Counted from the stretch's first letter, positions 1 to 10,668 are shown. The stretch: DNA of 64,000 nucleotides from Mesostigma viride (GCA_009746045.1 RPFO01000104.1:4782477-4846476), one strand, 5' to 3'. Translations and numbers: made by a program. Notes: generated by a model from the letters alone, not told the origin.

Positions 1-38
1 GGGACCCGCTGCAGAAACCACTGCTCCAGGCCGCCCTT

Positions 39-2063
39 GTGGAGGCCTACGAGCACGCTCAGGACGCGGAGGCGGCCCAGTGCATCGCGGATGCCAAGGC
101 CTGCCAGGCTCGCAACCAGGGCAAGGACATGTGGTACCACCTCGACCGGCTCGGCGGACGGCGGCAGCGCACCCCGGTGGAGCACACGGGGGACGGCACG
201 GCGCCGGTAAGCCTTGACCGCTGGTTGGCCCACAATGTTTCCTTGACCGGTGGGGCTCGCGCCCCCCCCCGCCGCTTCACCCCGAGACGGCCGCCCGCCT
301 CGGGGTCGCCGGACCCCCGCCGCCGCCAGCGCCCCCCTCCTCGGCCGCGGACTACCAAGTCCCCGCCTTGCAGGAGGGCTGCCTTGCCACTGACGACGTC
401 GTCCCCCCTTCACTTTGAAGGAATTGGACGGCGCCCTTGCTCGCCTGCGGTACGATGCGGCGGTCGGTGCCGACCACCTTTCTGCTGAGCTGCTGAAGAC
501 CCCTGATCTGGCGGTTAGGGATCTTCTGCTGGCGTTCTGCAACCGTGTCCTGCTCTCTGACGAGCCTCCGCCTGCTGAGTGGCAGACGGCCATCCGCGTC
601 ATGCTGTACAAGAAGGGCTCTGCTGCTGACCCCGGTAACTACCGGGGTGTCTGCCTCCAGAGCGCCGCGCTGAAGGTCTTCATGCGCATGATGCTGCACA
701 GGCTCCGCGCCGCGCTGGACCCACACCTGGGTGAGTCTCAGATGGGTTTCCGTCGTGGTCGTAACACTGTCATGGCTGTGTTTGTCGCGCGCCGGTTGAT
801 GGAGGAGGTGCGTCGACTTCCCCCTGACAGTTTGCCGCTGGTCTTCATTTTTGTTGACTATATCAAGGCCTTTGACACGGTTCTCTGGGAGGCTCTTTGG
901 GCCATCCTAGCTCTGGATCGGGTACCACCTGCGTTTATTGCTGCCATTCGCCGTCTGTATGAGGGTTCACAGGCAGTAGTGCGGACTGCGGAGGGCACCA
1001 CTCCACCATTCCCCCTTCACCACGGGGTGTGGCAAGGTTGTGTCCTGTCCCCATACCTGTTCATTATTGTCGTGGATCACGTCATGCGCCGGGCACGTGC
1101 GCGCTTTACTGCTCTTAAGGGGTTCGAGCCAGGCTTGGACATCCTTAACGTGAAAGAGCACGGCGGGGTTAGACCTGGTTACCGCCTTGCCGACCTGATT
1201 TATGCGGATGATACCACCCTCATCGAGCGCCCCGAGCACATTCAGACCTGGCTGGACTGCCTGGGCCTGGAGGCGCGGGCGGTGGGGCTGGAGATTAGTG
1301 TCAAAACTGAGGCGATGGTGATAGGAGCATCCAGTAAACCACCGCTGCCGCGCCTGCTCGACGGGACGGAGGTCCCGTTCCGCGACCGCTTCAAGCTGTT
1401 GGGGAGCTGGCTTCCTGACACCGCCGACGATGTGGACACCCGCATCGGCCTTGCCTGGGCCAAGCTCCGTTCGCTCACACCCTACTGGCGCTCGAAGGGC
1501 CTGAACGGGCACCGCAAGCGCATGCTCTTCAAGGTCCTCGTCCTCACGGTGCTCACGTATGGCGCCGAGGCGTGGACCCTCCCCCCAAACTGGCAGCTCG
1601 GCTCGACGGCACAGTTTACAGGATGCTCCGGCAGGTCCTTAATGTAGGTTTTTCCGAGCGTCCGTCATCAGAGTCTCTGTATCATGGCATGCCTCGTGTT
1701 TCGGACGAGATTAGACAGCGTAGGATAGCATTTGTAGGACACCTTGCACGCACCAGCCAGGTCGACACCACCCTTGGTCTGGCCGGCCCCCAGCGGCTTG
1801 GACAGCCAGGGCGGCACATTCTGACCTGGCCTGGCCCCAAGGACATTCCCAAAAGGGTAGGGAAACCTGTCACCAACTACGTTCAGATGCTGCTGGACGA
1901 CCTCGTGGTCCCAGCCCAGTTTGAGCACCGCATCCACTCTCTCTCCCGTCTTTGGACTGCCATGCAGGACAAGACGCGGTGGAAGAAGATTGTCAAGGCA
2001 CACACGCCCGACCCTGTGGGCAAGCCACCTCCCCCCAAGCGGAGGAGGCGTTTTGATGAGTAG
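39..2063 (+). pseudogene. LINE reverse transcriptase, frameshifted
   Basis: An upstream linker is readable from 39 to about 240 (RNQGKDMWYHLDRL). The RT domain follows at 415-1647 with FVDYIKAFDTV (catalytic Asp), GVWQGCVLSPYLF and LIYADDTTLI (the YADD box). At about 1577-1586 a run of six C shifts the frame: the first frame reads AEAWTLPPN, while the downstream frame (to 2063) continues with KLAARLDGTVYRMLRQ and VGHLARTSQVD and ends in a basic tail. Sibling copies in this window read through AWTL-LDG in one frame, which supports a one-base indel here. A second break lies between about 250 and 410 near a run of C. The RT would copy LINE RNA at the target site in the nucleus. Confidence 0.9.
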
Positions 2064-2145
2064 TGCAGTTAGGATTTTCTAGATAGAGTTAGGATAGTTC
2101 GATCACGCGGCTTCCTCCATCCATCATGAAATATGTGCTACATGA

Positions 2146-2195
2146 CCTCCCCACGGAGGCATGTTATAATTTAATTTAATTTAATTTAATTTAAT
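2146..2195 (+). repeat. LINE 3'-terminal hairpin (CTCC-type) and TTTAA tail
   Basis: CCTCC, loop CCAC, GGAGG at 2146-2159, then GCATGTTATAA and four to five TTTAA units. Equivalent hairpins followed by AT-rich tails recur at 8491-8502 (-), 11990-12001 (-), 25913-25926 (+), 33279-33290 (-) and 36686-36697 (+). A tailless relative lies at 13659-13671 (-). The conserved position next to the tail suggests an RT recognition structure; this is inference. Confidence 0.75.
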
Positions 2196-2890
2196 GGAGC
2201 ACGTATACCTTGGATATCACCCTAGTATTTCAGGGGGGACTGCAACTGTACCCAAGCACTACATCCAAACACTTACATGTGATCAGAACTTACATGTCTT
2301 GTTTCACCCAGGGACCCACAAGATAATGCTAAAAATAGCTGGTGACCATTTTGAGTCACCAGTTTGGGGGGGGCTAGAATAAACATCCTAGTGCAGTTTT
2401 GAACATGGAAATGATAGGTAAGCATGAAACATGCATGATTATGTTTATTCCAGGCTCCAGCCTATGTGGCACAAATATATGCCACAATAAGCGTAAATGC
2501 TTGCAGACCCGCTGATACTGTGGTACTTATTTTTACATGCATCATTGATGGACCTTGCACACAAAGTCAAAACATCCCAGCACTTCTAGATAAATTAGTG
2601 ACCAAGGGACCATGCATGCAGTAACACTGAAAATTGCCAACTAGAAATAGGTGGCACTGTGACCATCACGGAGCAGATTTTCAAACTGCACAAGTTATGC
2701 ATAAACATGAAAGCTAATAAGACATGACCATGAAACCATAACCCATGCAGGCTAACAACATGAAACCAAATAACACATGCACAGGTGGGACCATGAAACA
2801 ATAACCCAGGCTAACAACATGAAACCAAATAACACATGCACAGGTGGGTCCATGAAACAATAACACACACTTCAAACCATGCCGGCCCAT
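2196..2890. other. non-coding stretch with a 59-bp tandem repeat
   Basis: No gene is visible. At about 2727-2864 a 59-bp unit beginning GGCTAACAACATGAAACC is repeated a little over twice. The rest is unremarkable moderate-AT sequence. It may include the lost left end of the piggyBac element to the right, but no matching terminal repeat was found. Confidence 0.6.
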
Positions 2891-2959
2891 GGTGATACAC
2901 GGCGCGCATGAGCGCGGGCAGGAAAGGCCAAATGCCATGCCACGTAGGCAACAAATGCT

Positions 2960-4247
2960 AGCATTCTTAGTCAGCCTCCGTAGGACTATATCCCAGGCGG
3001 ACATGCTCCGCCCTGAGATGGCGGCGCCGCGCCACCCCCTTGAGCCTCCGGGTGGTGGCTGCTGCCCCCCTCGTGGTAGTGGCGCCCTTGAAATTCTTGG
3101 CGCATTCGCCACGCTGGGAGAGGCGCTGCCATACCCGCTGCTTCGTCACGTTGAAGTCCAGCCCCTCCACCTGCCCGGAGTGGAAGAGGCCGAAGCAGTT
3201 CCGCTCGCTGCATGTTGCTGCAGAACGCCATGTCACAGTGCTCGCACATGACCGAGCTAGGTCTTGTGCTTCCTGCCTTGCGCGCAGCACAGTTCAATGG
3301 CACAGAACCTGCTCCACCCAGAAATTTGCCCATCTCATGCATTGTTAAGGGGTGCCACTCACGCCCACCTGGCTTGCCTGCCCCCTTGAGCTCAGCATAG
3401 TCGTTGGTCTCCTTGACAATCTTGGCCACGACATCACGTTGGGACCAGAAAAGGGAGAACAGCCCGAGGGGCCCAAACTTGAGCTGGACAGGGGAAAGGT
3501 TTTGATAGCAGGCGGTACCCGTCATCGGCGACAGCATCGGAGTATCGGGAAAAGGAAACACACCTGGCTTGCCGAAACCAGATTTCCAGACAGTCTCGGC
3601 TGGCTCCTCAGTGGCAGGCGTGTCGTTAGGAAAAAACGAATCATCGAGCTCAGCCTCACCGCTCGGCACCGGAGCCTCCGCACCCTTCTGGTAAACAAAG
3701 TGGTCATCGGAAGCGTCCGAGACAACGCTCTCGCGGGCCGCCGCCTTGGTCTGACGGCGCCTTTTCGGGGCGTGGCTGATGGCTGGGTTCTTCTTCGGGT
3801 TGCCGACAGCGCGCTTCCCCGGCTCGCGTCGCTTGACCAGTGTGGGCAGCTCGATATCCTCGGATTTGTCGTCGTCGTCCTCGCCGGCGTCAGAATCGCT
3901 AACCTGGCCCTGCTCGCTATCATCGTCACTGCTACCTGCCGTTGGGACCTTCCTGGCTGCGCATTCTTTCACTAGAGCTTCGTACTCATCTGAGCTGCAC
4001 TCGTGAATATATGAAAATCTGCTCACGGGTGAATGGGTACGTGAGCTTGTCGTCCGGGAAATAGCACCGTGCACCATCTCCGGACCTGTTCACTGTCACT
4101 AGCTACCTTGCCCGGCAAACGTACCTCGCTGTGTTTTTCCCCATACTGCTCTATCGCCCAGTCTAGTCCGAACTTTTCCACAGGCACTGCCAAAATGCCC
4201 TTCTTTACCTTGAAAGTCCGTATATCTGCCTGCATTTCGTCCGCCAT
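2960..4247 (-). pseudogene. piggyBac-like transposase remnant with the catalytic core deleted
   Basis: Read leftwards from 4247 (MADEMQADIRTF) and then in the frame 4077-2986. There is an acidic Ser/Asp-rich N-terminus, then the piggyBac-type N-terminal block (LSPVQLKFGPLGLFSLFW, IVKETNDYAEL, WHPLTMHEMGKFLGG). It runs straight into a Cys-rich C-terminal zinc-binding block (CEHCDMAFC and, after a frameshift near 3200-3215, NCFGLFHSG). In intact piggyBac transposases a DDE catalytic domain of a few hundred residues sits between these blocks. Here it is missing, so the copy is an internally deleted derivative. There is at least one further frame break at about 4030-4080. It cannot encode an active transposase. 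Confidence 0.72.
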
Positions 4248-4538
4248 GTCTACGTCCGCGCTCCCCCCTTTTTTCGCATCCTTCGTTTTCGTACGTTTTT
4301 GTCAATTTTTTTTACCGCCCAAACCTGCATGCACCAGGGTACCCTGTTGACTTTGACCAGGTTTTCCACCCTGATACGGTGGTCAAATACGGTCAGACAA
4401 GTGTCCTACGGATAGAGTGAATCTAGATCTTTTCGGTGGTCTAGTTGGTTCCCGCCAAAACCTTCCCGCCAAATCCCTACAGGGCGCACAAACTCATGCC
4501 GAATGTGAGGCATGAGAAAAACTCGCAGTCGAAAATCG

Positions 4539-4562
4539 GCACGAGGACGGTTTAGGGGTTAA
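4539..4562 (-). repeat. candidate piggyBac terminal end at a TTAA target
   Basis: The right boundary reads, on the minus strand, TTAA then CCCCTAAACCGTCCTCG. A C-run next to TTAA is the usual shape of a piggyBac end. It lies about 310 bp upstream of the first transposase ATG, a sensible 5' terminal position. The TTAA is the first unit of an (AATT)n LINE tail (4559-4595). The partner terminus was not found on the left. Confidence 0.5.
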
Positions 4563-5339
4563 TTAATCAATTAATTAATTAATTAATTAATTAATTCACC
4601 GCCTGGGCGGTGAGGCCTGCGTTGTTTTGCAGGCACTCGATGGCGATGGCGTTGTCCTGAGACCTGAAGGCGCTGGTCGATGTCGAGGAGCTGGGCGGTA
4701 AATGGCGTCGGTGGTCGGGCGGGGCCGGTGGCGGTGGAGGTGGAGGCGAGGAGGGTGGAGGTGGCGGTGGAGATGGTGTGGAGCTCGGGCCAGTCAGCGT
4801 GCAGCCCAGGGCTGCCACGTCTGCAGCGAGGGGAGTCACATGCTGCTCGACGGTGTCCTTAAGGAGGTCGCGGATGGTGTCGGTCACAGCGGTGCATGCC
4901 AGGAAAAAAATCAGGGCGTCGGAGCGCCCGAGGAGGGAGCAGAGGGCGATTTGTTGAAGGTGGGGACGGGCGTAGCTTTGCAGCTTTGCAGCCGTATACG
5001 TGCCGTAAGAGTTGCCACCTGACTGCAGGCGAAGGCCGCGGCCAGCCCGTAGGTGCATATGGAGTGCGTAGCACATCGACTCAAAAGCGTGTCGTACGTC
5101 CCGTTAAACAGGACGTGCAGCTGTTCACTCGGACCTTTCGATCTGCCAAAAGTGCCGGTCGTCGATGGGGAAATCGTAAAAAAGGCTGGGCCGGTGGCTC
5201 GGCGGGACGACTGCGCTTCAATGGGCTCAGGAGAGGCCGACAACGAGGCCGAAGAAGGGGCCGAATGTACCACTAAAGCCTTGGGAAGTGGCACTGCTGC
5301 CTTCCAGGCCGGGCGTCGGAACTCTAGGCGTAGCTTCAT
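4559..5339 (-). pseudogene. LINE ORF1 fragment, copy A, with (AATT)n tail
   Basis: Two overlapping minus frames (5339-4911 and 5076-4591) carry the N-terminal half of the ORF1 protein seen more completely at 12404-13517 and 33671-34907. Shared blocks are LEQHVTPLAADVAALG-like sequence, a Pro-rich linker and ECLQNNAGLTAQAV. The sequence stops mid-protein at AVN and passes directly into an (AATT)n tract. The ORF1 RNA therefore seems to have been ended or re-primed inside the reading frame and given an ordinary tail. Frameshifted. Confidence 0.75.
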
Positions 5340-5389
5340 GCGTATAGCTCAGTGCAGGGCTCATCGCCGTCGCTATAAGCTGCGCTGCA

Positions 5390-5450
5390 TCCAGGTGCGT
5401 TTGCTCGTCATGATATTGCGTAATAGCTTCGGGAATATATATTATAAAAG
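5390..5450 (+). mobile_element. short LINE 3' UTR fragment
   Basis: The block GTTTGCTCGTCATGATATTG and the following GCGTAATAGCTTCGGG match 10966-11000, part of a family whose 3' UTR is also seen at 7195-7347. It is truncated after about 60 bp, where an opposite-strand LINE piece begins. Confidence 0.6.
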
Positions 5451-6002
5451 TATAATTACTTACAGCAGAGTGAAATCACTCAAACCAAAAAAGCAAACGC
5501 CCAGCTATAAACCTATATACAGAGCCGTGTCAAAGCTCTATATACTACGATAAGACCAATGGAAACGCCTAACGGGAGGAACCTAGTAGCCCTGCTGCAC
5601 CGCAAAATCAGCCCGCGTACGGCGGAGCATGATGTCAGCCATGGCCCGAGTCAGCGCCACCGACAAGCGCTGACGCCAATATGACGTCCAGGTCCGCGCC
5701 GACCATGGGGCCCGCTGGCCCTCCAGGTCCAGCCGGTCCTCCCGGAGCCGGCAACACTCCTTCATGAAGAAGGCGGAGGTCAGGGGCCCCATGGCCCCAA
5801 ACTCCTCCATGCAGGACAAAGGGCACCACACGATGGTGCCCGACGTCGCCGTAGGCCAGGAGCTTGGGAATATATATATATTCATTGAGAATGATAAATT
5901 ACGGAGGTGAGAGGGGCATGCAACATAAGGAAAACCCCGAAAAGAAGAAGAACCCCGGCTGACAAAAATAATCGGAATCTGACACGGACATCCACGGATC
6001 AC
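5450..6002 (-). pseudogene. LINE C-terminal coding fragment and 3' UTR
   Basis: The minus frame 6002-5583 ends with a block containing EEFGAMGPLTSAFF, ECCRLREDRLDLEG and RQRLSVALTRAMADIMLRR, then stops at QQGY. The same ending occurs at 6147-6300 (-) and, as a near-identical inverted copy, at 35165-35440 (+). The 3' UTR (about 5450-5582) contains CTGTAAGTAATTATA-like sequence also found at 36345-36390 (+). This C-terminal domain is common at the end of LINE polyproteins. Confidence 0.75.
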
Positions 6003-6094
6003 GCCAGCTGCATAAGGTACAACTAACTACATCACAAAACTACGACGCGCAAAAACATCGCTGCCGGCCCACCTTTTAAAGACCCGGGAGGGAT

Positions 6095-7240
6095 CTAGAC
6101 CGCATGGGTCGCGACAAAGTCGGCCCGGGTGCGGCAGAATAACACATCAGCCACGGTGCGAGTGAGGGCGAGTGACAGGCGCTGCCGCCAATACGAGGAC
6201 CACGTGCGGGCAGACCACGGGGCGGACTGAACCCTCGAGGTCGAGGCGGTCTTCACGGCGCTGGCAGCACTCGTGGAAAAACTTCGCTGTCTTTGGGCCC
6301 ATGGCCCGGAACTCCTCAAGGACAAAGGGGATGACCCGGTGCATGGGGCCCCACATTGCCGTAGGACTGGCAAACTTGTCGCGCTCAGCCACAGCGGCAG
6401 CAGCGCCGGCATCCACAGCCGCCCGGAGGATGTGGCGACCGGAGAGCGGCCGAGCCACGGAGACATCGATGAGCAGGTGGCAACCCTGCCCGTCGTAGTC
6501 AAGCACGGTAATGTCGGGGCGGTGGTTGGGTGAGTAGAGGGCGGCCCCATCCGCGTCCTCGCACTTGATGGTGGACTGCATGGGAAAGACCGACCGAACC
6601 ATGGCACACACCACCCGGCCGGAGGAGAGCGGTATGGAGATCTAGAGGAGCCAGTTCTGGTTCTGCTGGCCACCCATGCACGCGATGTAGTGCGTCCCAG
6701 TAGTATCGAGAGCAAGCCCGCAGCTGCCGCAGGACGCATCTGCATGCCGTGATGAGAGGTTGCGGGGCAAACAGCTGGTGGCGGAGAGCAATGGCGTAAA
6801 GGGCCGGCCGGAACCAGCGTGAACAAAGGGCTCATGGGCAGGGCGCGCAGGAATGCGGCCCCCACGCTCCCCTCAAGGGAAACGGAGTGCGAAGCCAAGC
6901 CTTCCCCTGATCGTTCAAGCTCGCATGCAGACCCATCCAGTCGGCACAGTGTATAGTATACCCGCGTAGGTCTTTTGTTGTTTTTCATGAACGCAGGCAG
7001 GGAAGACACTAGGACTGACGACAGTGGACACGCCGGGCGTGCCCCGGCCGGGGCAGGCGACGGTGGACGGCCTGGGCGGGGCGGACGAGGTCGCGGGCCT
7101 GCTGGATCCCGAGGTAAGAATCCTGCACTGCCTGCATGCACAACAACGGGGAAGGGGGATATGGGGTGACCAAGTCGGGAATGGCGCTGACGGCGCTCGG
7201 GAATATATATCAGCGTGTGCATCTTAGAAAGACGAAGCAA
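6095..7240 (-). pseudogene. LINE C-terminal domain, possibly PD-(D/E)XK endonuclease-like
   Basis: The best-preserved frame is 6614-6147: RPDITVLDYDGQGCHLLIDV, then AERDKF, then IPFVLEEFRAMGPKTAKFF. The spacing PD, later D-x-S and E-x-x-K resembles a restriction-like endonuclease fold, but that reading is inference from a few residues. An overlapping frame (7240-6095) supplies the last blocks (WSARTWSSYWRQRLSLALTR), so the copy is frameshifted. Upstream (6620-7240) the coding sequence is degraded. No function expected. Confidence 0.65.
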
Positions 7241-7361
7241 TGGTGATATTCACGGCCGAATTTGGTGCCCAAACTTGAAAGTTATGAGCTCCGCCGTCAG
7301 CCATGGCTACCTCGTGGCTCGTGGCTCGTGGCCTGACGCAGCCGGTGTTAATTAATTAATT
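7195..7361 (+). mobile_element. LINE 3' UTR (GCCGTCAGCCATGGC family) with (TTAA)n tail
   Basis: Runs from about GGGAATATATATCAGCG through GAAAGTTATGAGCTCCG and GCCGTCAGCCATGGCTACC to a (TTAA)n tract at 7348-7361. Other copies are at 8120-8237 and 10966-11124, all plus strand. No coding part remains. The tail is shared with a minus-strand LINE that begins immediately to the right. Confidence 0.75.
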
Positions 7362-8035
7362 CACATGAATAGACTGCGTCACGTGAGCATAAGTCCTCAG
7401 TGGGAGGGGAACATGGGATGGAATGGATGGTGTAAGCTAGCTAGGTCCTAGTTACAGGGTTGCGGGCACCACGGCCCGAATCGCTAGTGAATGGGCACCA
7501 TACGCGCCGGGCATACGTCACACGCGGAGCCCCCACAGACTTCCAGGGGTGGTCTCCTTCAACACTACTTGCCATCTATTCTTGTGCACAATCTGCCTCG
7601 GTATTACAGACAAACCAGGAGGCTGCCCGGGTGTGAGCCCGTCACGTCTAGGGTAGCACCTGTCCATGCCGAGTCTATCACGAAAAGTCCACGGGTGGCG
7701 GCCCTGCCGTGCGCGGCCTGGGGCACGCCAGGTGAGGACATATCGCCCAGGCTGGGCGGGCTTGCACATGCCAGCTAATTTATCTGATGTGTCTACCTGA
7801 TTGGTGTGGGCCAGTTGCCCGGCTAGGCCCTGGCAGGCGCCTGTAGAATGTGGGAAACATCTATAGGGCAAATCAGCGTACAATTTACAAATCCTCATTA
7901 CTAATGTGCAAACCAAAGGGGATGTGAAGGGCCTTGCGCCGCATCTTGGTGACGTTGCCGTCAAGTCATTGCTCCAGCTCCTGCGTCAGTCCAGGTCTCG
8001 GTGCCGTAGGAGTGTCCCGGTCTCGAGCAGCCGGT
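7362..8035 (-). pseudogene. LINE RT C-terminus and 3' UTR
   Basis: Read leftwards: the ETWT / LEQ-LDGN-type RT thumb block near 8030-7940, then LAGQLAHTNQVDTSDKLAG, then NRWQVVLKETTP near 7560. The 3' UTR ends in a degraded CACGTGA hairpin (7370-7386) and the (TTAA)n tract at 7348-7361. Sister copies are at 11505-11955 (-) and 36790-36930 (-). In-frame stops and shifts make it dead. Confidence 0.7.
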
Positions 8036-8119
8036 ACGTGTTGGCAGTCACCAAATCGCATACATCGTAAGCAAATCATCAATTAAAGTTAAGTGCATGC
8101 AGTGTTGCCATCGGAGACA

Positions 8120-8237
8120 GTCTGTACATACCGTTATTGTTAATTGTGATAGTCACGGCGAAATCTGGCGCCCATTGAACGTGAATTAAGCTACGGGTGC
8201 CGCCGTCAGCCGATGGCTATCCCGTGACTCGTGGGTC
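8120..8237 (+). mobile_element. LINE 3' UTR (GCCGTCAGCCATGGC family)
   Basis: About 115 bp containing GATAGTCACGGCGAAATCTGG and GCCGCCGTCAGCCGATGGC, homologous to 7240-7340 and 11040-11124. It abuts the (AAGT)n array at 8238. Confidence 0.65.
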
Positions 8238-8370
<133 letters not shown>

Positions 8371-8374
<4 letters not shown>

Positions 8375-8425
8375 ACATGCACTGAAAGCATGCCACGGAG
8401 TATGTACCCGATGATCGTGGGTCTC
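8371..8425 (-). mobile_element. LINE 3' end with GTGGCATGC hairpin
   Basis: The reverse strand reads TACTCCGTGGCATGC then GTGCATG and then (ACTT)n. This matches the 3' ends at 36280-36338 (+) and 52978-53020 (+). Confidence 0.65.
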
Positions 8426-8439
8426 AGTTAGTTACATTA

Positions 8440-8722
8440 TAAAATAAAATTAATTTAATTTAAATTAAATTAAGGTAAATTATAACATGACTCTGTTGGG
8501 AGATCATGTACATAGTACATATTCCCTTGCTGCATGGATGGATGGAGGTGGGTGAAGCCGCGAAACCGAACTAGTCTAACTCTAAGCTAATCTACTATTC
8601 TATTCAGCAAAGCGCCCCTTGAATCCTCTGGGGGGGGGGGGGCTTGCCCGCAGGGGCTGGCGTGTGAGCCTGGACAATCGTCTTCCACCACTTCTTGATC
8701 TGCATGTTAGTTACATAGTAGT
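8440..8722 (-). pseudogene. LINE 3' fragment: last codons, 3' UTR, hairpin and tail
   Basis: Same family as the element at 1-2195. The reverse strand shows VQAHTPAPAGKPPPP near 8640-8700, then a 3' UTR, CTCCCAACAGAG at 8491-8502 and an AATTTAA-type tail to about 8440. A G-run at about 8630-8642 disrupts the frame. Confidence 0.7.
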
Positions 8723-9036
8723 CAAGTGAGACAAGTGCAGTGTGAGCCAATACGGCAGTACGGCAATACGGCAAAACCTCGGCGTATTGCGTATTTCGTA
8801 TTATACACGTATTATACGCGTATTATACGCCAAGAGCTCAAAAAGTGGTTTTTTGTTCGGAAAAGTGGATTTTCAATTAGGATAAAATATTCTAAGGTGT
8901 TTATCCCATGGGCGTGCCTCTCAAAAACTCTAGCTCAGTAATGTCTCAATCTTGATGAAAAACAATACAACGCACGTAGAGGTCGTCGGTAGCCGTTTGA
9001 CACTCACTTGGTTGTCTCATCAATTGTATGAAGTGT

Positions 9037-9400
9037 AATTAATTAATTAATTAGTTAATTATCACGTGACTGCGTCACGTGGGTGCCAATACAAAGTAGA
9101 GGAACCTTCAACCCCTGTACACAATGAGAGGGAGGGAGGGCGCCCTAGCTTCTCTCACTGCCACCGCCCACCAGTCGGTGGGCAGGCCACATCGAGCGCT
9201 CTATCCACATCACGGGGCCGGGGCGCATCACTGTGGGACAACCATTATTAACGATACCAGAGGTAGGCTGAAGCATAGCTGATGATGTACAAGAAAGGTG
9301 AAGTGGGCTCAACGGGCGTCTGCTAAGGCATAAGCAAATGGCCACGCTGAGCCATGGCTGGGCTAATGTGATTGCGTTCATGCCACTCTAAAACGTTGGG
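9037..9400 (-). mobile_element. LINE 3' UTR with CACGTGAC hairpin and (AATT)n tail
   Basis: The palindrome CACGTGACTGCGTCACGTG lies at 9063-9081 beside an (AATT)n tract at 9037-9062. Flanking CAATACAAAGTAGAGGAACC is the reverse complement of 36730-36760. The remaining 3' UTR to about 9400 has no coding potential. Confidence 0.65.
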
Positions 9401-10265
9401 GCTACTCTAAGCCGTTGGGGCTAGATCAGTATACTATGCTCGAGAAATACATGGCAAGTCATGCTATAATGTAAAAGCTATGTCGATTGCCCTCTTCTAG
9501 ACAGCTGGCTAGAATCTATTCTGGGGGAGCCCTAGGGGGCGTCGACAGTTTGTTGTTTACATAAAGGTCATGAAGTGTGATACTCATCCACTGCATGGTA
9601 TATAGATTGCTAATTGAACTAATTCCTTATTACAACCATGAACTTATTGATAGGTATACGATTCGACCCAAAACCTTGATACAGTATGCAATAAAACGTG
9701 AACAGGATAGCACATACCAGATCAAAACCGCAGATTAATTACCTTCCTTGCTGGAGCTAGCCGGATGCCCACCTCATCGACGTAGCTGCGAGCCGCTTTC
9801 CTGGCCGTCGTCGCCAATAAAACATGTCAGCAATATATTTTACACATCTATCCGCGTACAAACGTATCGACTTATTTCCCGCCTAGTAACAGTTAGCACA
9901 TGCACAGCGACCGACCTGGTCGCTGATCAAACGAGGTTGCTGCACCGAGCATAGGGTCGAGACATATCTGCGCACACCCAGGCGTTGCCTGACAATGATA
10001 TACGCTGTTTAGGACCTATGGATCATGCCTGCAAAATTGCAGTTCAAAATGTCAAGCCATGCTCCCATACCATGCAGTCAGATTTCTGCACCTCCATGGC
10101 CGCGGAGGTCAACTATCATATTTATGCAAGTCGGTCTCGTTTTGCCATCGTTTACCCACGCCGTCAACTGGCAGAGATGACAAGCGGGACCAACCGTAGG
10201 CCCGTACTCCCCAAGTACGGTTCAGGCTGCGTACCTGCCTAGGTCAGCAACGCCAAAACTAGCTC
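9401..10265. other. no gene recognised
   Basis: Unique-looking sequence inside the candidate element. The open frames (for example 9748-9954 and 9985-10242, +) are short, lack known motifs and are not supported as genes. Confidence 0.5.
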
Positions 10266-10454
10266 TGGCGCCAAATTCCGGAGCCGGGCGCCGTATAATA
10301 CGCGAAAAATACGTATTATGCGCCGTATTTGCGTTGAGAACGCAATACGGCGTATTTCTAGTACGTTAGTACGCCAAACCTCGCCGTATTGTATAATACG
10401 GCGTATTTACCGTATTATACGGCGTATTGGCGTACGCTGGACAAGTGAGACAAA

Positions 10455-10668
10455 TCAATGCTCACACAGGTCATATTGCACCCACAGGGGATGCCGGAGG
10501 GTTTCGACGGGTCCGATTGTGCACCCTGTGCATGGCATGAGGGAAGGGGGGGGGCTCTGCCCCCTGCCTGCTGCTGTGCGCACTCAGGGATGCAGGCATG
10601 CAGCACTCTCCGGTGGTCCGTGACTCCCCAACTGAACGGGAGCAAATTAAATCAAATCAAATTTAAGA
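10455..10668 (+). mobile_element. LINE 3' end with CTCCC...GGGAG hairpin
   Basis: The end contains GGTCCGTGACTCCCC, a short loop and CGGGAGCA (stem at 10624-10642), followed by an AATTAAATC-type tail. Homologous ends are at 22358-22404, 30355-30410 and probably 18100-18133. Confidence 0.55.

Larger units (their letters stand above)
1..2195 (+). mobile_element. 5'-truncated non-LTR retrotransposon (LINE), 3' half with tail
   Basis: The window opens inside this element. It carries RT coding sequence, a C-terminal domain, a short 3' UTR (2064-2145), a small terminal hairpin (2146-2159) and an A/T-rich TTTAA-type tail (about 2170-2195). The endonuclease part would lie left of the window. The C-terminal sequence closely resembles minus-strand fragments at 13753-13962 and 8600-8720, so the family has several copies here. 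The copy looks dead because frames are broken in G/C homopolymers. Confidence 0.9.
8735..10441. mobile_element. possible DNA element bounded by inverted AATACGGCGTATT motifs
   Basis: The left edge (about 8745-8830) and right edge (about 10270-10432) are dense in AATACGGC, GCGTATT and TATTATACG motifs in inverted orientation. A 12-bp direct repeat, CAAGTGAGACAA, lies just outside both edges (8723-8734 and 10442-10453) and could be a target-site duplication. The interior has no recognisable transposase and contains a nested LINE 3' end (9037-9400). The class is unknown. Confidence 0.4.
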
